Of a stretch of 64,000 nt of DNA, positions 36,485 to 46,138 are shown in pieces. The notes under the pieces are model-generated. The model was not told the origin of the DNA and searched no databases. It worked only from the letters and a program-made list of their open reading frames with translations. How positions within the stretch are numbered: position 1 is the first letter of the stretch; each line of letters starts with the position of its first letter. The stretch is from JACVRX01 sp046726315 (GTDB taxonomy: Bacteria; Actinomycetota; Actinomycetes; Jiangellales; Jiangellaceae). The DNA lies in contig JBKPAG010000024.1 in the NCBI GenBank assembly GCA_046726315.1, forward strand, positions 62,001 to 126,000. Reading direction: 5' to 3'. The translations under genes were made by a program, and so were the position numbers.

Positions 36485-36879
36485 ATCATCCGGCGAGGCT
36501 CGAACCGGGCGAGCGTGTGCGGGGCAACCTTGGCAGCCAGCCAGGAGAACTCAGCGCTCAGCTCGGCCAGCCGCTCCCGGACGGCGTCGAGCTCATCCTC
36601 GAGTTCGAGGATGCGCTTGATGCCCGCGAGGTTCACGCCCTCCTCCTGGGACAGCCGCTGAATCTCCCGGAGCAGCTGGATGTCGCGCAGCGAATACCGC
36701 CGGCTACCTCCACCGGCCCGGCCGGGAGAGACCAGGCCCAACCGGTCGTACTGCCGGAGAGTTTGCGGGTGCATGCCCGCCATCTCGGCTGCCACGGAGA
36801 TGACGTAGAGAGGCTCGTCGTCACGGACGAGGCGGGCGGCGCCGGTCACGGTCACGACGAAGCGGGAGCCGGCGTCCAT
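36478..36879 (-). CDS. hspR: Heat-shock repressor HspR (MerR family)
   Basis: 133 residues. The MerR-type winged helix is LYVISVAAEMAGMHPQTLRQ then YDRLGLVSPGRAGGGSRRYS (GGGSRRYS, the sequence typical of HspR), followed by a helical tail. With DnaK as co-repressor it represses dnaK operon and clpB at HAIR sites. Last gene of dnaK-grpE-dnaJ-hspR, 2 nt after the dnaJ stop. The C-terminal residues ARFEPRRMIT and the TGA lie in the first box of six-box element C, whereas HspR tails usually end otherwise, so the tail may have been rewritten by the element. The N terminus has about 20 extra residues compared with usual; the start could be further in. Confidence 0.94.
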   Translation of the reverse strand: MDAGSRFVVTVTGAARLVRDDEPLYVISVAAEMAGMHPQTLRQYDRLGLVSPGRAGGGSRRYSLRDIQLLREIQRLSQEEGVNLAGIKRILELEDELDAVRERLAELSAEFSWLAAKVAPHTLARFEPRRMIT

Positions 36880-36881
36880 GC

Positions 36882-38048
36882 CTAGCCGCCCTTCTGCGCC
36901 GACTTCATCAGGTCGGCCCGGATGTCGTCGCCGGACGTCGCCGCGCGGAAGTGCTCCAAGGCCTCCTTGGCCTGACCGTCCACCCGCTGCGGCACCCTGA
37001 TCTCGACGGTCGCCAGCAGATCACCGCGGGTCCCGTCGGGCCGGGCGGCGCCTCGTCCGCGCACCCGGAAGGTACGACCGTTCGGCGTGCCAGGAGGCAC
37101 CTTCAGGGTTACCGGAGCACCGTTGAGCGTCGGCACCTTGATCTCCGCGCCCAGCGTCGCTTCGGGGAAAGTCACCGGCACAGTCACCGTGAGGTGCTCG
37201 CCGCGTCGACCAAACACCGGGTGCGGGGAGACATGCACCAACACGTACAGATCTCCGGCCGGGCCTCCGCGCTCGCCCGGTGCGCCCTTGCCCTTGAGCC
37301 GGATGCGCTGTCCGTCGCGGACGCCGCCGGGGATGCGCACCCGCATCACCCGGCTGGTCGTTCCGCGCCCTGAGCCGTTGCAGACCGGGCACGGGTCGTC
37401 GACCACCAGGCCGCGGCCTCGGCACTCGCGGCAGGGCTCGGACAACGAGAACCGTCCACCCGCCTCTCTGTTGGTATGCCCAGTGCCGTTGCAGGTAGGG
37501 CAGACCCGAGGCACTGTGCCTGCACGTGCGCCGGTCCCGGCACAGGCAGTGCAGGCCGAGGCGCTGGTCATGCGCAGCGGAACGGTGACGCCGTCGACGG
37601 CCTCCGTGAAGCCGATCGTGACCTCGCTCTCGATGTCGGCTCCGCGGCGTGGCTGGGTGGTCCGAGCCCGTTGCCCGAACAGGCCTCCGAACACGTCGCC
37701 GAGCCCGCCCGCCGCGCCACCGGGGGACGACCCGCCGAACAGGTCACCGAGGTCGAAGTTGAACGAACCGCCCGTGCCGGATCCCCCGCCGGTCGGCACC
37801 CGGAAGCCGCTGCCGAACAGCGACCGCGCCTCGTCGTACTCCTTGCGCTTCTCCGCGTTGGAAAGCACCGAGTAAGCCTCCGAGACCTCCTTGAACCTGG
37901 TCTCCGAGGCCTTGTCTGCCGAATTGTGGTCCGGGTGCAGGTCCCGGGCCAGATTGCGGTACGCCTTCTTGATCGCTGCGGCGTCGGCATTCTTGGGGAC
38001 GCCGAGGATCTTGTAATAGTCCTTCTCGAGCCAGTCCTTCGTGCTCAT
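36882..38048 (-). CDS. dnaJ: DnaJ co-chaperone (type I, J and zinc-finger domains)
   Basis: 388 residues. The J domain is DYYKILGVPKNADAAAIKKA with HPD in RDLHPDHNSAD. Then a Gly/Phe-rich stretch (FGSGFRVPTGGGSGTGG), four CxxCxGxG-type zinc motifs (CTACAGTG-like, CPTCNGTG, CRECRGRG and CPVCNGSG) at about 155-225, and the substrate-binding C-terminal domain (RIRLKGKGAPGERGGPAGDL). It delivers clients to DnaK and stimulates its ATPase. The ATG at 38048 has GGAGGG 9 nt upstream; longer frames lack homology. grpE ends 22 bp upstream, hspR begins 2 bp downstream. Confidence 0.97.
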   Translation of the reverse strand: MSTKDWLEKDYYKILGVPKNADAAAIKKAYRNLARDLHPDHNSADKASETRFKEVSEAYSVLSNAEKRKEYDEARSLFGSGFRVPTGGGSGTGGSFNFDLGDLFGGSSPGGAAGGLGDVFGGLFGQRARTTQPRRGADIESEVTIGFTEAVDGVTVPLRMTSASACTACAGTGARAGTVPRVCPTCNGTGHTNREAGGRFSLSEPCRECRGRGLVVDDPCPVCNGSGRGTTSRVMRVRIPGGVRDGQRIRLKGKGAPGERGGPAGDLYVLVHVSPHPVFGRRGEHLTVTVPVTFPEATLGAEIKVPTLNGAPVTLKVPPGTPNGRTFRVRGRGAARPDGTRGDLLATVEIRVPQRVDGQAKEALEHFRAATSGDDIRADLMKSAQKGG

Positions 38049-38070
38049 CGGCGTCCCTCCTCTCTCCTTA

Positions 38071-38732
38071 TCAGTCGTCCTCAGTCTCGCCGACGGCAGC
38101 GCCATTCGCGTCGTCGGCCAGCGGTAATTCTTCGGTGGGTTCGGCCACCGCGACCCTGGCCGGCCGCAGGATCCGAGTGCCGTATCGGTAACCCGGCATC
38201 AGGATCTGCGTGCAGGTCGGGACGTCGACCTCGTCGGAGTACTCGTGCATGAGCGCTTCGTGCACCGTCGGGTCGAACGCGTCGCCGGGCTCGCCGTACC
38301 GTTCCAAGCCGAGCTTGGTGACCGCCGCCTCCAGGGTTTCGGCCACTGAGCGGAAACCACCGGTGAGGTCTCCGTGGTCGCGGGCCCTCCCAATGTCGTC
38401 GAGCACGGGGAGCAGTTCCAGCAGCACCAGCGCCACCGCGCTCTCCCGCACAGCGTCTCGGTCGCGCTCGACCCGCCGCCGATAGTTGACGTATTCCGCC
38501 TGTAGACGCTTCAGATCATCGAGCCGCTCCGCCGCCTCGGCCTGGGCGACGGTCAGCGGGTTGCTCTCCGCGGCAGCGGTGGCCTCGCCCGCCGCAGCAA
38601 CGCCGGCAGCGCCGTGCCGGGAGGCCGCACTGCCGGCTCGCAGTTTCCCCGTATCAGGGTCAACTCGACGGCGATCGTGGACCACCGGGCGGCCGACGGT
38701 GTCGTTGGCTTCGGTGGGCTGGTCGCGGTCGG

Positions 38733-38736
<4 letters not shown>
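38071..38736 (-). CDS. grpE: GrpE nucleotide exchange factor
   Basis: 221 residues. A disordered acidic and basic N-terminal part (about 1-65, TDRDQPTEANDTVGRPVVHD...) precedes a long helical dimer stretch (EAAERLDDLKRLQAEYVNYR then RRVERDRDAVRESAV) and a C-terminal beta-wing (DPTVHEALMHEYSDEVDVPT then GYRYGTRILRPARVAVAE). It releases ADP from DnaK. The GTG start overlaps the dnaK stop (GTGA), so the two are coupled. Somewhat longer than E. coli GrpE (197) because of its N-terminal extension, as is common in actinobacteria. Confidence 0.96.
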
Positions 38737-40625
<1,889 letters not shown>

Positions 40626-40656
40626 TGGTGCTACCTCCGAAGGAGATTGTCTTCTC

Positions 40657-40677
40657 GTTGAGCGAGTCACGCTCAAG
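40657..40677. promoter_or_regulatory. HspR operator (HAIR), proximal dnaK site
   Basis: G-TTGAGC-GAGTCAC-GCTCAA-G is a perfect six-base inverted repeat with 7 bp spacer, matching the HAIR consensus CTTGAGT-N7-ACTCAAG except for G/C at the inner positions. Lies 31 bp upstream of the dnaK ATG. Confidence 0.85.
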
Positions 40678-40709
40678 TATTCCCAGTTGCGTCCCCGTGT
40701 CAACTCGAC

Positions 40710-40730
40710 GTTGAGTGTCGGCGACTCAAC
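40710..40730. promoter_or_regulatory. HspR operator (HAIR), distal dnaK site
   Basis: G-TTGAGT-GTCGGCG-ACTCAA-C is a perfect six-base inverted repeat with a 7 bp spacer. It lies 53 bp from the proximal site (centre to centre), 84 bp upstream of dnaK and 79 bp upstream of the small membrane peptide gene on the other strand. Two HAIRs before dnaK are usual in Streptomyces and others. Confidence 0.88.
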
Positions 40731-40808
40731 TTTAGCAACGTCCGGCCGACGCTTCGGATTCCCACCGGCCGCCGACGTTACGGGTCTTCGGGCTTCTACC
40801 CTGGTGCC

Positions 40809-40952
40809 ATGTTGCGGAGCTTGCGGGACCAGAGCGGGGGGCCGAACATCAAGACTCGCCTGGTGGCGCTGCTGGCCGCAATCGGGCTGCTCATCGTCGC
40901 GGCGCCCGCCGTCGTTCCCCTGGTCCGCTGGATCGCCGACCTGATCTGGTGA
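40809..40952 (+). CDS. Small membrane protein, 47 residues, coupled to acyltransferase-like gene
   Basis: ATG at 40809 opens a 47-codon frame: MLRSLRDQSGGPNIKTRLVA then LLAAIGLLIVAAPAVVPLVR then WIADLIW. It has a basic start (Arg, Arg, Lys) and one predicted membrane helix at about 18-39, with a Trp-flanked C terminus. Its TGA overlaps the GTG of the next gene (GTGA), a typical sign of translational coupling, so it is very probably translated. No Shine-Dalgarno is seen. It is too short for most gene finders. It may regulate or assist the following membrane protein. The function is unknown. Confidence 0.75.
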   Translation: MLRSLRDQSGGPNIKTRLVALLAAIGLLIVAAPAVVPLVRWIADLIW

Positions 40953-42151
40953 CCGCGCCGGAGCCCGTCGCCGCGCCGGACACTCGGCTGTCCTCGGCCA
41001 GACGGCTGCTCGGGGTCGACGCTGCTCGAGGCGTGGCACTGGTCGGGATGATGTCGGTCCACATCAATCCCGCTGTCACGCCAGCCGGCGATACCACCAC
41101 GACGTACCAGATCGCGAGCGGCCGGTCCGCTGCCCTGTTCGCCGTGCTGGCCGGCGTCGGCCTCGCGTTGTCCAGCGGCGGCGCGACACCGCGGCGCGGC
41201 CGCCCTCTGGCCGCCGCGATGGCCGTGACGCTGGCCCGGGCCATGGTTCTGGGCGTGGTCGGACTGCTGCTCGGCGCGTTCCACTCGGGTTTGGCGATCA
41301 TCCTGGTGTACTACGCGCTGTTGTTCGTGGTAGCCGTGCCATTCCTCGGCCTCGGGCCGCGGATGTTGTTCCCGCTCGCCGCGACGGCCGCAGTCGTGAC
41401 CCCCCTCGTCAGCCAGTGGTTGCGGCCCTCGATGCCGCTGCCGTCGTACGGCAACCCCGTCGTCGAATCGCTCGCCGAACCCGTTGGTCTGTTCAGGGAA
41501 CTTGCCATCACCGGCTACTACCCGGTGCTGACGTGGAGCGCCTACATCCTGGCCGGGCTCGCGCTTGGCCGGCTCGTCCTCAGTCGGGCGCAGACCGCAA
41601 CCTGGATGATGCTGGGCGGTGCCGGTCTTGCAGTCGCCGCGTCGACAGTCTCGTGGCTGCTGTTGAACTCCGGTGGCGGGCTGGACGCGCTCGAAGCCGC
41701 CGGCGCAGGATCCTCGCCCATCGCAGACCGTCCGCTCGACGTCGCATTGACCACATCGTTCTATGGAACGACACCGACGACGAGTTGGTGGTGGCTCACG
41801 GTCGCGGCCCCGCACTCTGGTTCACCGTTCGACCTGCTGCACACAATCGGAACCGCGTGCTTCGTGCTCGGCGCGATGCTGCTGTTGGCGCGGGTCGCGC
41901 GCGCAGCCGTGTGGCCACTCGCCGCGATCGGAAGCATGACGTTCACCCTCTACTCGCTCCACGTCGTACTGATCTCCACCGTCATGCCCGACACCATCCC
42001 TAATGCGTTGCTTTGGCACGTGCTGGTCGCCATTGCGATCGCCGTCCCGTGGCGCATGTGCGTCGGTCGCGGGCCACTCGAGGCACTGGCCGCGCGGGTG
42101 GCCGCCGGGGCCGCCGACGCCGTACGCGGCTACCAACCCCTCCCCCGGTGA
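40949..42151 (+). CDS. Acyltransferase-like membrane protein (HGSNAT/DUF1624 type)
   Basis: 400 residues. About 10 membrane helices. The first begins LLGVDAARGVALVGMMSVHI: the R/DxxRG..LxGM.xxH pattern of the HGSNAT (heparan-alpha-glucosaminide N-acetyltransferase)/DUF1624 and related DUF418 families, with the His in an early helix as in this superfamily. Others are FAVLAGVGLALSSGG, VGLLLGAFHSGLAIILVYYA and GSMTFTLYSLHVVLISTVMP. These proteins are thought to move an acyl group across the membrane or modify envelope sugars; the substrate is unknown. The GTG at 40949 overlaps the small peptide stop. 205 bp with no recognisable features follow it before the oxidase gene. Confidence 0.75.
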   Translation: MTAPEPVAAPDTRLSSARRLLGVDAARGVALVGMMSVHINPAVTPAGDTTTTYQIASGRSAALFAVLAGVGLALSSGGATPRRGRPLAAAMAVTLARAMVLGVVGLLLGAFHSGLAIILVYYALLFVVAVPFLGLGPRMLFPLAATAAVVTPLVSQWLRPSMPLPSYGNPVVESLAEPVGLFRELAITGYYPVLTWSAYILAGLALGRLVLSRAQTATWMMLGGAGLAVAASTVSWLLLNSGGGLDALEAAGAGSSPIADRPLDVALTTSFYGTTPTTSWWWLTVAAPHSGSPFDLLHTIGTACFVLGAMLLLARVARAAVWPLAAIGSMTFTLYSLHVVLISTVMPDTIPNALLWHVLVAIAIAVPWRMCVGRGPLEALAARVAAGAADAVRGYQPLPR

Positions 42152-42356
42152 CTCCGCCAGTCGACGGTTCGCAGACGACCATTTCCGCATCGCCGACCCA
42201 GCCGAAATCGCCCGGGTGATCACCTTGACCAGCCGAGTCGACCCGCTGTATTCCGGATGCGTCCGGTCGGGTAACCGATGAGTTCACGACTTCGGCCGAG
42301 TCAGTCTCGATGATGTCGAGGATTACGCGACAGTTACGCGCTCTGGTACCGAGCGA

Positions 42357-43778
42357 ATGGTGGGACAGATGATCAACAGCAACGACGGGATCGACGTGAG
42401 CCGGCTCAAGCGCAGCGTGGCCGGTCGGGTCATGCAGCATGGCGACGACGGCTACGAGGCGGCCCGTGCCGTCTGGAACGCGATGGTCGACCGCCGCCCC
42501 GCGGTAGCAGTGCGGTGCAGCGGCAGCGCAGACGTGGCCGCCGCCATCGCATTCGCCCGCGATAACGGCCTCGACATCGGCGTCCGCTGCGGCGGCCACA
42601 GCATCTTGGGTGTTTGCGTGCCGGACGGCGGCATGCTGATCGATCTGTCCGGCATGCGCTCGGTCCGGGTTGATCCCGATGCCCGGCGGGCGTGGGTCCA
42701 GGGCGGCGCGCTGCTGGGCGACCTGGACCGGGCGGCGCAGGGGTTCGGTTTGGCGACGACAGCAGGCAATGTCTCCCACACCGGAGTCGGCGGATTGACT
42801 CTTGGCGGTGGCATGGGCTGGCTCGCCCGGCGCTTTGGCCTGGCGTGCGACAACGTCGCATCGTACGAGATCGTCACCGCGGACGGCTCGACGCTGCGGG
42901 TCAGCGAGTCACAAAACGAAGAGCTGTTCTGGGCGCTGCGCGGTGGCGGGGGGAACTTCGGGGTCGTCACCGAGTTCGAGTTCCGTCTGCACGAGATCGG
43001 AACTCGAGCATTGCTCATCGACTTCGCCTTCGACCGGGCCCAGGCACCTTCCGCCATGCGCCGCTGGCGCGACCTGCTCGGCGACGATGTCCCATCGCAG
43101 GCGACTCCCATAGCGTGGGTCGGCACGATGGCCGACTCGCCGGACGTGCAGCAGCAGCTGCGGAACCGAACAGTTGCGAGCCTGGGCTTCGTCTGGGTGG
43201 GCGATCCGCACGAGGGCCGGCGGCTCGTGTCAAGCGTCGCCAGCCTTGGTGCGCCGCTGGCCGAGCGGGCGGAGGAGTTGTCCTACCTGCGCCTGCAGAC
43301 CATGGACGACGAGTGGCACCGCCCAGGCGCGCGCCGGCGGTACTTCAAGGGGCACTACCTGTCGGAGCTCTCGGACGAAGCGATCGACGCGTTCCTGTCC
43401 CAGGGGGAACCCGATCCCGGTGCCGACCGGACGCGACTGCCCGCCGGCGCGCTGCAAGGTTATGGTGGCGCGATCGCTGCACGGTCTGACGACGACAGCG
43501 CCTTCAGCCACCGTAACGCGTTCGTAGAGTTCGTCGCCGCCACCGGGTGGACCGACCCGGCCGAGGACAACCAGCGCATCGATGCAGCCCGCCGGTTCGG
43601 CGCCGCCGTCGAGCCGTTCGCAAGCGGCGTCTACGTCAACGTGCTGGCCGACGAAGGCGAGAGCGGTGTGCGCCGGGCATACTCAGCCGACAAGCTTGCC
43701 CGTCTCGCCAGGCTCAAGCGGCGATACGACCCGGACAACGTCTTCCACCTCAATCAGAACATCCGACCCGAGCAGTGA
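42357..43778 (+). CDS. Berberine-bridge-enzyme-like FAD oxidase
   Basis: 473 residues. The FAD-binding PCMH domain includes VRCGGHSILGVCVPDGGMLI, where His of GGHS would bind FAD covalently. GNVSHTGVGGLTLGGGMGWL is the second FAD loop; it lacks the Cys present in bicovalent berberine-type enzymes (usually about 60 residues later), so only a single bond is expected. Further on, ELFWALRGGGGNFGVVTEFE, and the C-terminal BBE motif YDPDNVFHLNQNIRP. It oxidises an unknown substrate, often an alcohol, sugar or secondary-metabolite precursor. ATG at 42357 or 42369. It is the first gene of a three-gene unit with the sigma factor and the MFS-anti-sigma gene. Confidence 0.85.
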   Translation: MVGQMINSNDGIDVSRLKRSVAGRVMQHGDDGYEAARAVWNAMVDRRPAVAVRCSGSADVAAAIAFARDNGLDIGVRCGGHSILGVCVPDGGMLIDLSGMRSVRVDPDARRAWVQGGALLGDLDRAAQGFGLATTAGNVSHTGVGGLTLGGGMGWLARRFGLACDNVASYEIVTADGSTLRVSESQNEELFWALRGGGGNFGVVTEFEFRLHEIGTRALLIDFAFDRAQAPSAMRRWRDLLGDDVPSQATPIAWVGTMADSPDVQQQLRNRTVASLGFVWVGDPHEGRRLVSSVASLGAPLAERAEELSYLRLQTMDDEWHRPGARRRYFKGHYLSELSDEAIDAFLSQGEPDPGADRTRLPAGALQGYGGAIAARSDDDSAFSHRNAFVEFVAATGWTDPAEDNQRIDAARRFGAAVEPFASGVYVNVLADEGESGVRRAYSADKLARLARLKRRYDPDNVFHLNQNIRPEQ

Positions 43779-44482
43779 CCCGGCAGCCCTCGCAAACGGC
43801 GTGGGTGAGATCGCGTGGGGTCAACCCGTGGCCGTCTGACAACGAGCTGGCCGCCCGGCTGCGGGCCGGGGACGAGGCTGCGTTCGCCGGGCTGGTGGAC
43901 GCCTGGTCGAGCGGGATGCTGCGGCTGGCTCGTTCGTTCGTTTCGACCGACGAATCCGCCGCGGAGGTGGTGCAAGAGGCCTGGCTTGCGGTCATTGAAG
44001 GGATCGCCAGGTACGAAGGCCGGTCTTCGCTGCGAACCTGGGTGTACCGGATCCTGGTGAATGTCGCCAAACGTCGTGGCGCGCGGGAGAACCGCAGCAT
44101 CCCGTGGAGCAGCCTGTCGCGAACTGACCAGGACGCTAGCCCGACCGTCGACCCGGAACAGTTTCGCGGGCCCGGCGAACCGTATGCGGGGCATTGGCGG
44201 GAGTTCCCAGCGCCGTGGCCGACACCGGAACATCAAGCGTTGGCTGGCGCGATCCGCTCACAGGTCATCGCAGCACTCGCCGCATTGCCCGACCGCCAGC
44301 GAATCGTGATCACACTGCGCGACGTCGAGGGGTACAGCTCCGACGAGGTGTGCTCGATCTTGGACATCTCGGCGGGTTACCAGCGGGTGCTACTACACCG
44401 GGCCCGCGCATTCGTCCGGGCCAGGCTGGAGGATTACTTCGCGGCGGTCGGACCGAACGCGGGGTCGACGACTGACGGGTGA
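43775..44482 (+). CDS. ECF-type RNA polymerase sigma factor
   Basis: About 235 residues. Region 2: ELAARLRAGDEAAFAGLVDA, VQEAWLAVIEGIARYEGRSS then LRTWVYRILVNVAKRRGA. Region 4: QVIAALAALPDRQRIVITLR then DVEGYSSDEVCSILDISAGY (helix-turn-helix) and RVLLHRARAFVRARLEDYF. A long linker between them carries FRGPGEPYAGHWREFPAPWP, a pattern I recall from a group of actinobacterial ECF sigmas. The GTG overlaps the oxidase stop (GTGA). The next gene encodes the likely anti-sigma, a zinc domain fused to a transporter. No Shine-Dalgarno precedes the GTG; a later GTG is possible. Confidence 0.9.
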   Translation: MTRQPSQTAWVRSRGVNPWPSDNELAARLRAGDEAAFAGLVDAWSSGMLRLARSFVSTDESAAEVVQEAWLAVIEGIARYEGRSSLRTWVYRILVNVAKRRGARENRSIPWSSLSRTDQDASPTVDPEQFRGPGEPYAGHWREFPAPWPTPEHQALAGAIRSQVIAALAALPDRQRIVITLRDVEGYSSDEVCSILDISAGYQRVLLHRARAFVRARLEDYFAAVGPNAGSTTDG

Positions 44483-44552
44483 GCGCCGTCACCATTGAAA
44501 ATGGCCGCGGGCATCGTGTAACGCTGGGCGCCCGCAGTGACACTGAACGGGC

Positions 44553-46103
44553 ATGACCCGTCGGACACAGGTCCCGGCCTCGCCAGGGAGACTGCAACCC
44601 GATGCTTCGTTGCGGCGGCGGCTGCTGCCGCTGCTCATCGCCGTGTGGTTCCAGGGGTTCCTGCTATGGGTGCCCGTCGAGAAGTTGTTCATGAGCGAGA
44701 TCGGCTTCGATCCGGCCAGCGTCGGCCTTATGGCGGCCGCATATGCCGCCGTCGTACCGGTGATCGAGATCCCGTCCGGAATCTTGGCCGACCGGTGGAG
44801 CCGAACAGGCGTGCTGATCATCTCGAGCATCTCGCTGGTGCTGTGCTCACTGATCGGAGGGCTCAGCAACAACGTGGCGACGTACATCGTCAGCGCCCTC
44901 GTGCTCGGCGTCTACTTCGCCATGTATTCGGGAACGATGGACGCCGTCGTTTACGACACCGTGCTCGAGGAAACCGGCGACAGCGAGGCTTTCGAGAAAC
45001 GCATTGGCCGGGTCCGGCTCGTGGAGAGCATGGCACTAGTGTCGAGCTCGCTGCTGGGCGGCTGGCTGGCAGGCTTGGCGACACCCCGGCTGATGTACTT
45101 CCTCAGCGTCCCGATGGCCGCCCTATCCGTCCTCGCGTTCCTCAGATTCCGCGAACCACAGCTGCACAAGACCGAGGAAGCTACGACACTACGGGGTCAG
45201 CTCGCGCTGACCTACCGGACGCTCACTGAACGAGGACGGCTGCTGCCGATCATCGGCCTTGCCGTGTTGACCTCGCTGGTCCTGCAGGTGGTCTTTGAGT
45301 TCGGTCCGCTGTGGCTGGTCGCGTTGGCGGCGCCGGCGGTGCTGTACGGGCCGTACTGGGCCGCATTGGTGTCGACGCTCGGGCTGGGCGGGCTGTTGGC
45401 CGGCAAGGTGCAGCTCAGCCGGCTGGCGCCGCTGGGCGCCGTTGTCGGGTTGATGCTCCTGGCCAGCGTTGTGCTGACCCGCCAGACCGGAGTTGCCGTA
45501 ATCACAATCGCGCAAGTCGTTCTCGCCCTGCTGATGGTGATCGCGAGTATTCACGTCACCCGGTTGCTGCACGACGCCGTGCCATCCACGGTTCGCACGG
45601 GAGTGGCCTCGGGCGTCGGTGCCATCTCGTGGATCACGTTTCTGCCATCGGCCCTCGTCTTCGGGATTGTCAGCAAACAGAGTGGTGTCAACACGGCCGG
45701 CTGGCTGATCATCGCCGCAACCGTGTTCGTGGGCGCCCTGCTGTTCGCGATAGCGCTCCGCAGCCGTGCCGAGCCCGCCGCCGTTTCATCAGAGGCGGCA
45801 CTCGAAACGCGCTCAGACGAGCGGGGTCATGCGTGGAACCTGCACGGCAGCGGCGAATTGGTCAGCGACCTCACCTGTTCCGACTTCGTCGAGCTGGTCA
45901 CCGCTTTCCTCGACGGCACCCTTGACCCGATCACGGAAGGCCGCCTCGTCGACCACCTGCCCAACTGTGTCGGCTGCGAGCGCTATCTCGACCAGTTCCA
46001 GCAGATCATCAAATCGCTGGGCGATCTTCCCGCCCAAAGCCTCGGGACCGAGGGCCGGGCCGCCTTGGTGACTGCCTTCCGCGACGCGCTGACGGCGCAA
46101 TAG
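44553..46103 (+). CDS. MFS transporter fused to a zinc anti-sigma (zf-HC2/ZAS) domain
   Basis: 516 residues. Residues about 20-405 form 12 membrane helices of the major facilitator type (VEIPSGILADRWSRTGVL-like motif A at GILADRWSRTG; drug-efflux class). A 35-residue polar linker (about 407-440) leads to a 77-residue cytoplasmic domain: LTCSDFVELVTAFLDGTLDP then LVDHLPNCVGCERYLDQFQQ. Cys442, His468, Cys472 and Cys475 match the HxxxCxxC zinc motif of ECF anti-sigma factors with an upstream Cys. An even number of helices puts both ends in the cytoplasm, where a sigma factor can be bound. The frame is unbroken from transporter to zinc domain. The gene is 70 bp downstream of the ECF sigma gene. 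Confidence 0.9.
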   Translation: MTRRTQVPASPGRLQPDASLRRRLLPLLIAVWFQGFLLWVPVEKLFMSEIGFDPASVGLMAAAYAAVVPVIEIPSGILADRWSRTGVLIISSISLVLCSLIGGLSNNVATYIVSALVLGVYFAMYSGTMDAVVYDTVLEETGDSEAFEKRIGRVRLVESMALVSSSLLGGWLAGLATPRLMYFLSVPMAALSVLAFLRFREPQLHKTEEATTLRGQLALTYRTLTERGRLLPIIGLAVLTSLVLQVVFEFGPLWLVALAAPAVLYGPYWAALVSTLGLGGLLAGKVQLSRLAPLGAVVGLMLLASVVLTRQTGVAVITIAQVVLALLMVIASIHVTRLLHDAVPSTVRTGVASGVGAISWITFLPSALVFGIVSKQSGVNTAGWLIIAATVFVGALLFAIALRSRAEPAAVSSEAALETRSDERGHAWNLHGSGELVSDLTCSDFVELVTAFLDGTLDPITEGRLVDHLPNCVGCERYLDQFQQIIKSLGDLPAQSLGTEGRAALVTAFRDALTAQ

Positions 46104-46138
46104 AAGGGTCCGGGGTCCTGCATCGCCTCGCAAATGCG

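Noticed and set aside
42152..42356. Promoter motif shared by the oxidase and MFS-anti-sigma genes
   Set aside because: GTTACGC at about 42331 and GTAACGC near 44518 look alike, but spacing and downstream boxes do not agree, so no ECF promoter is claimed.
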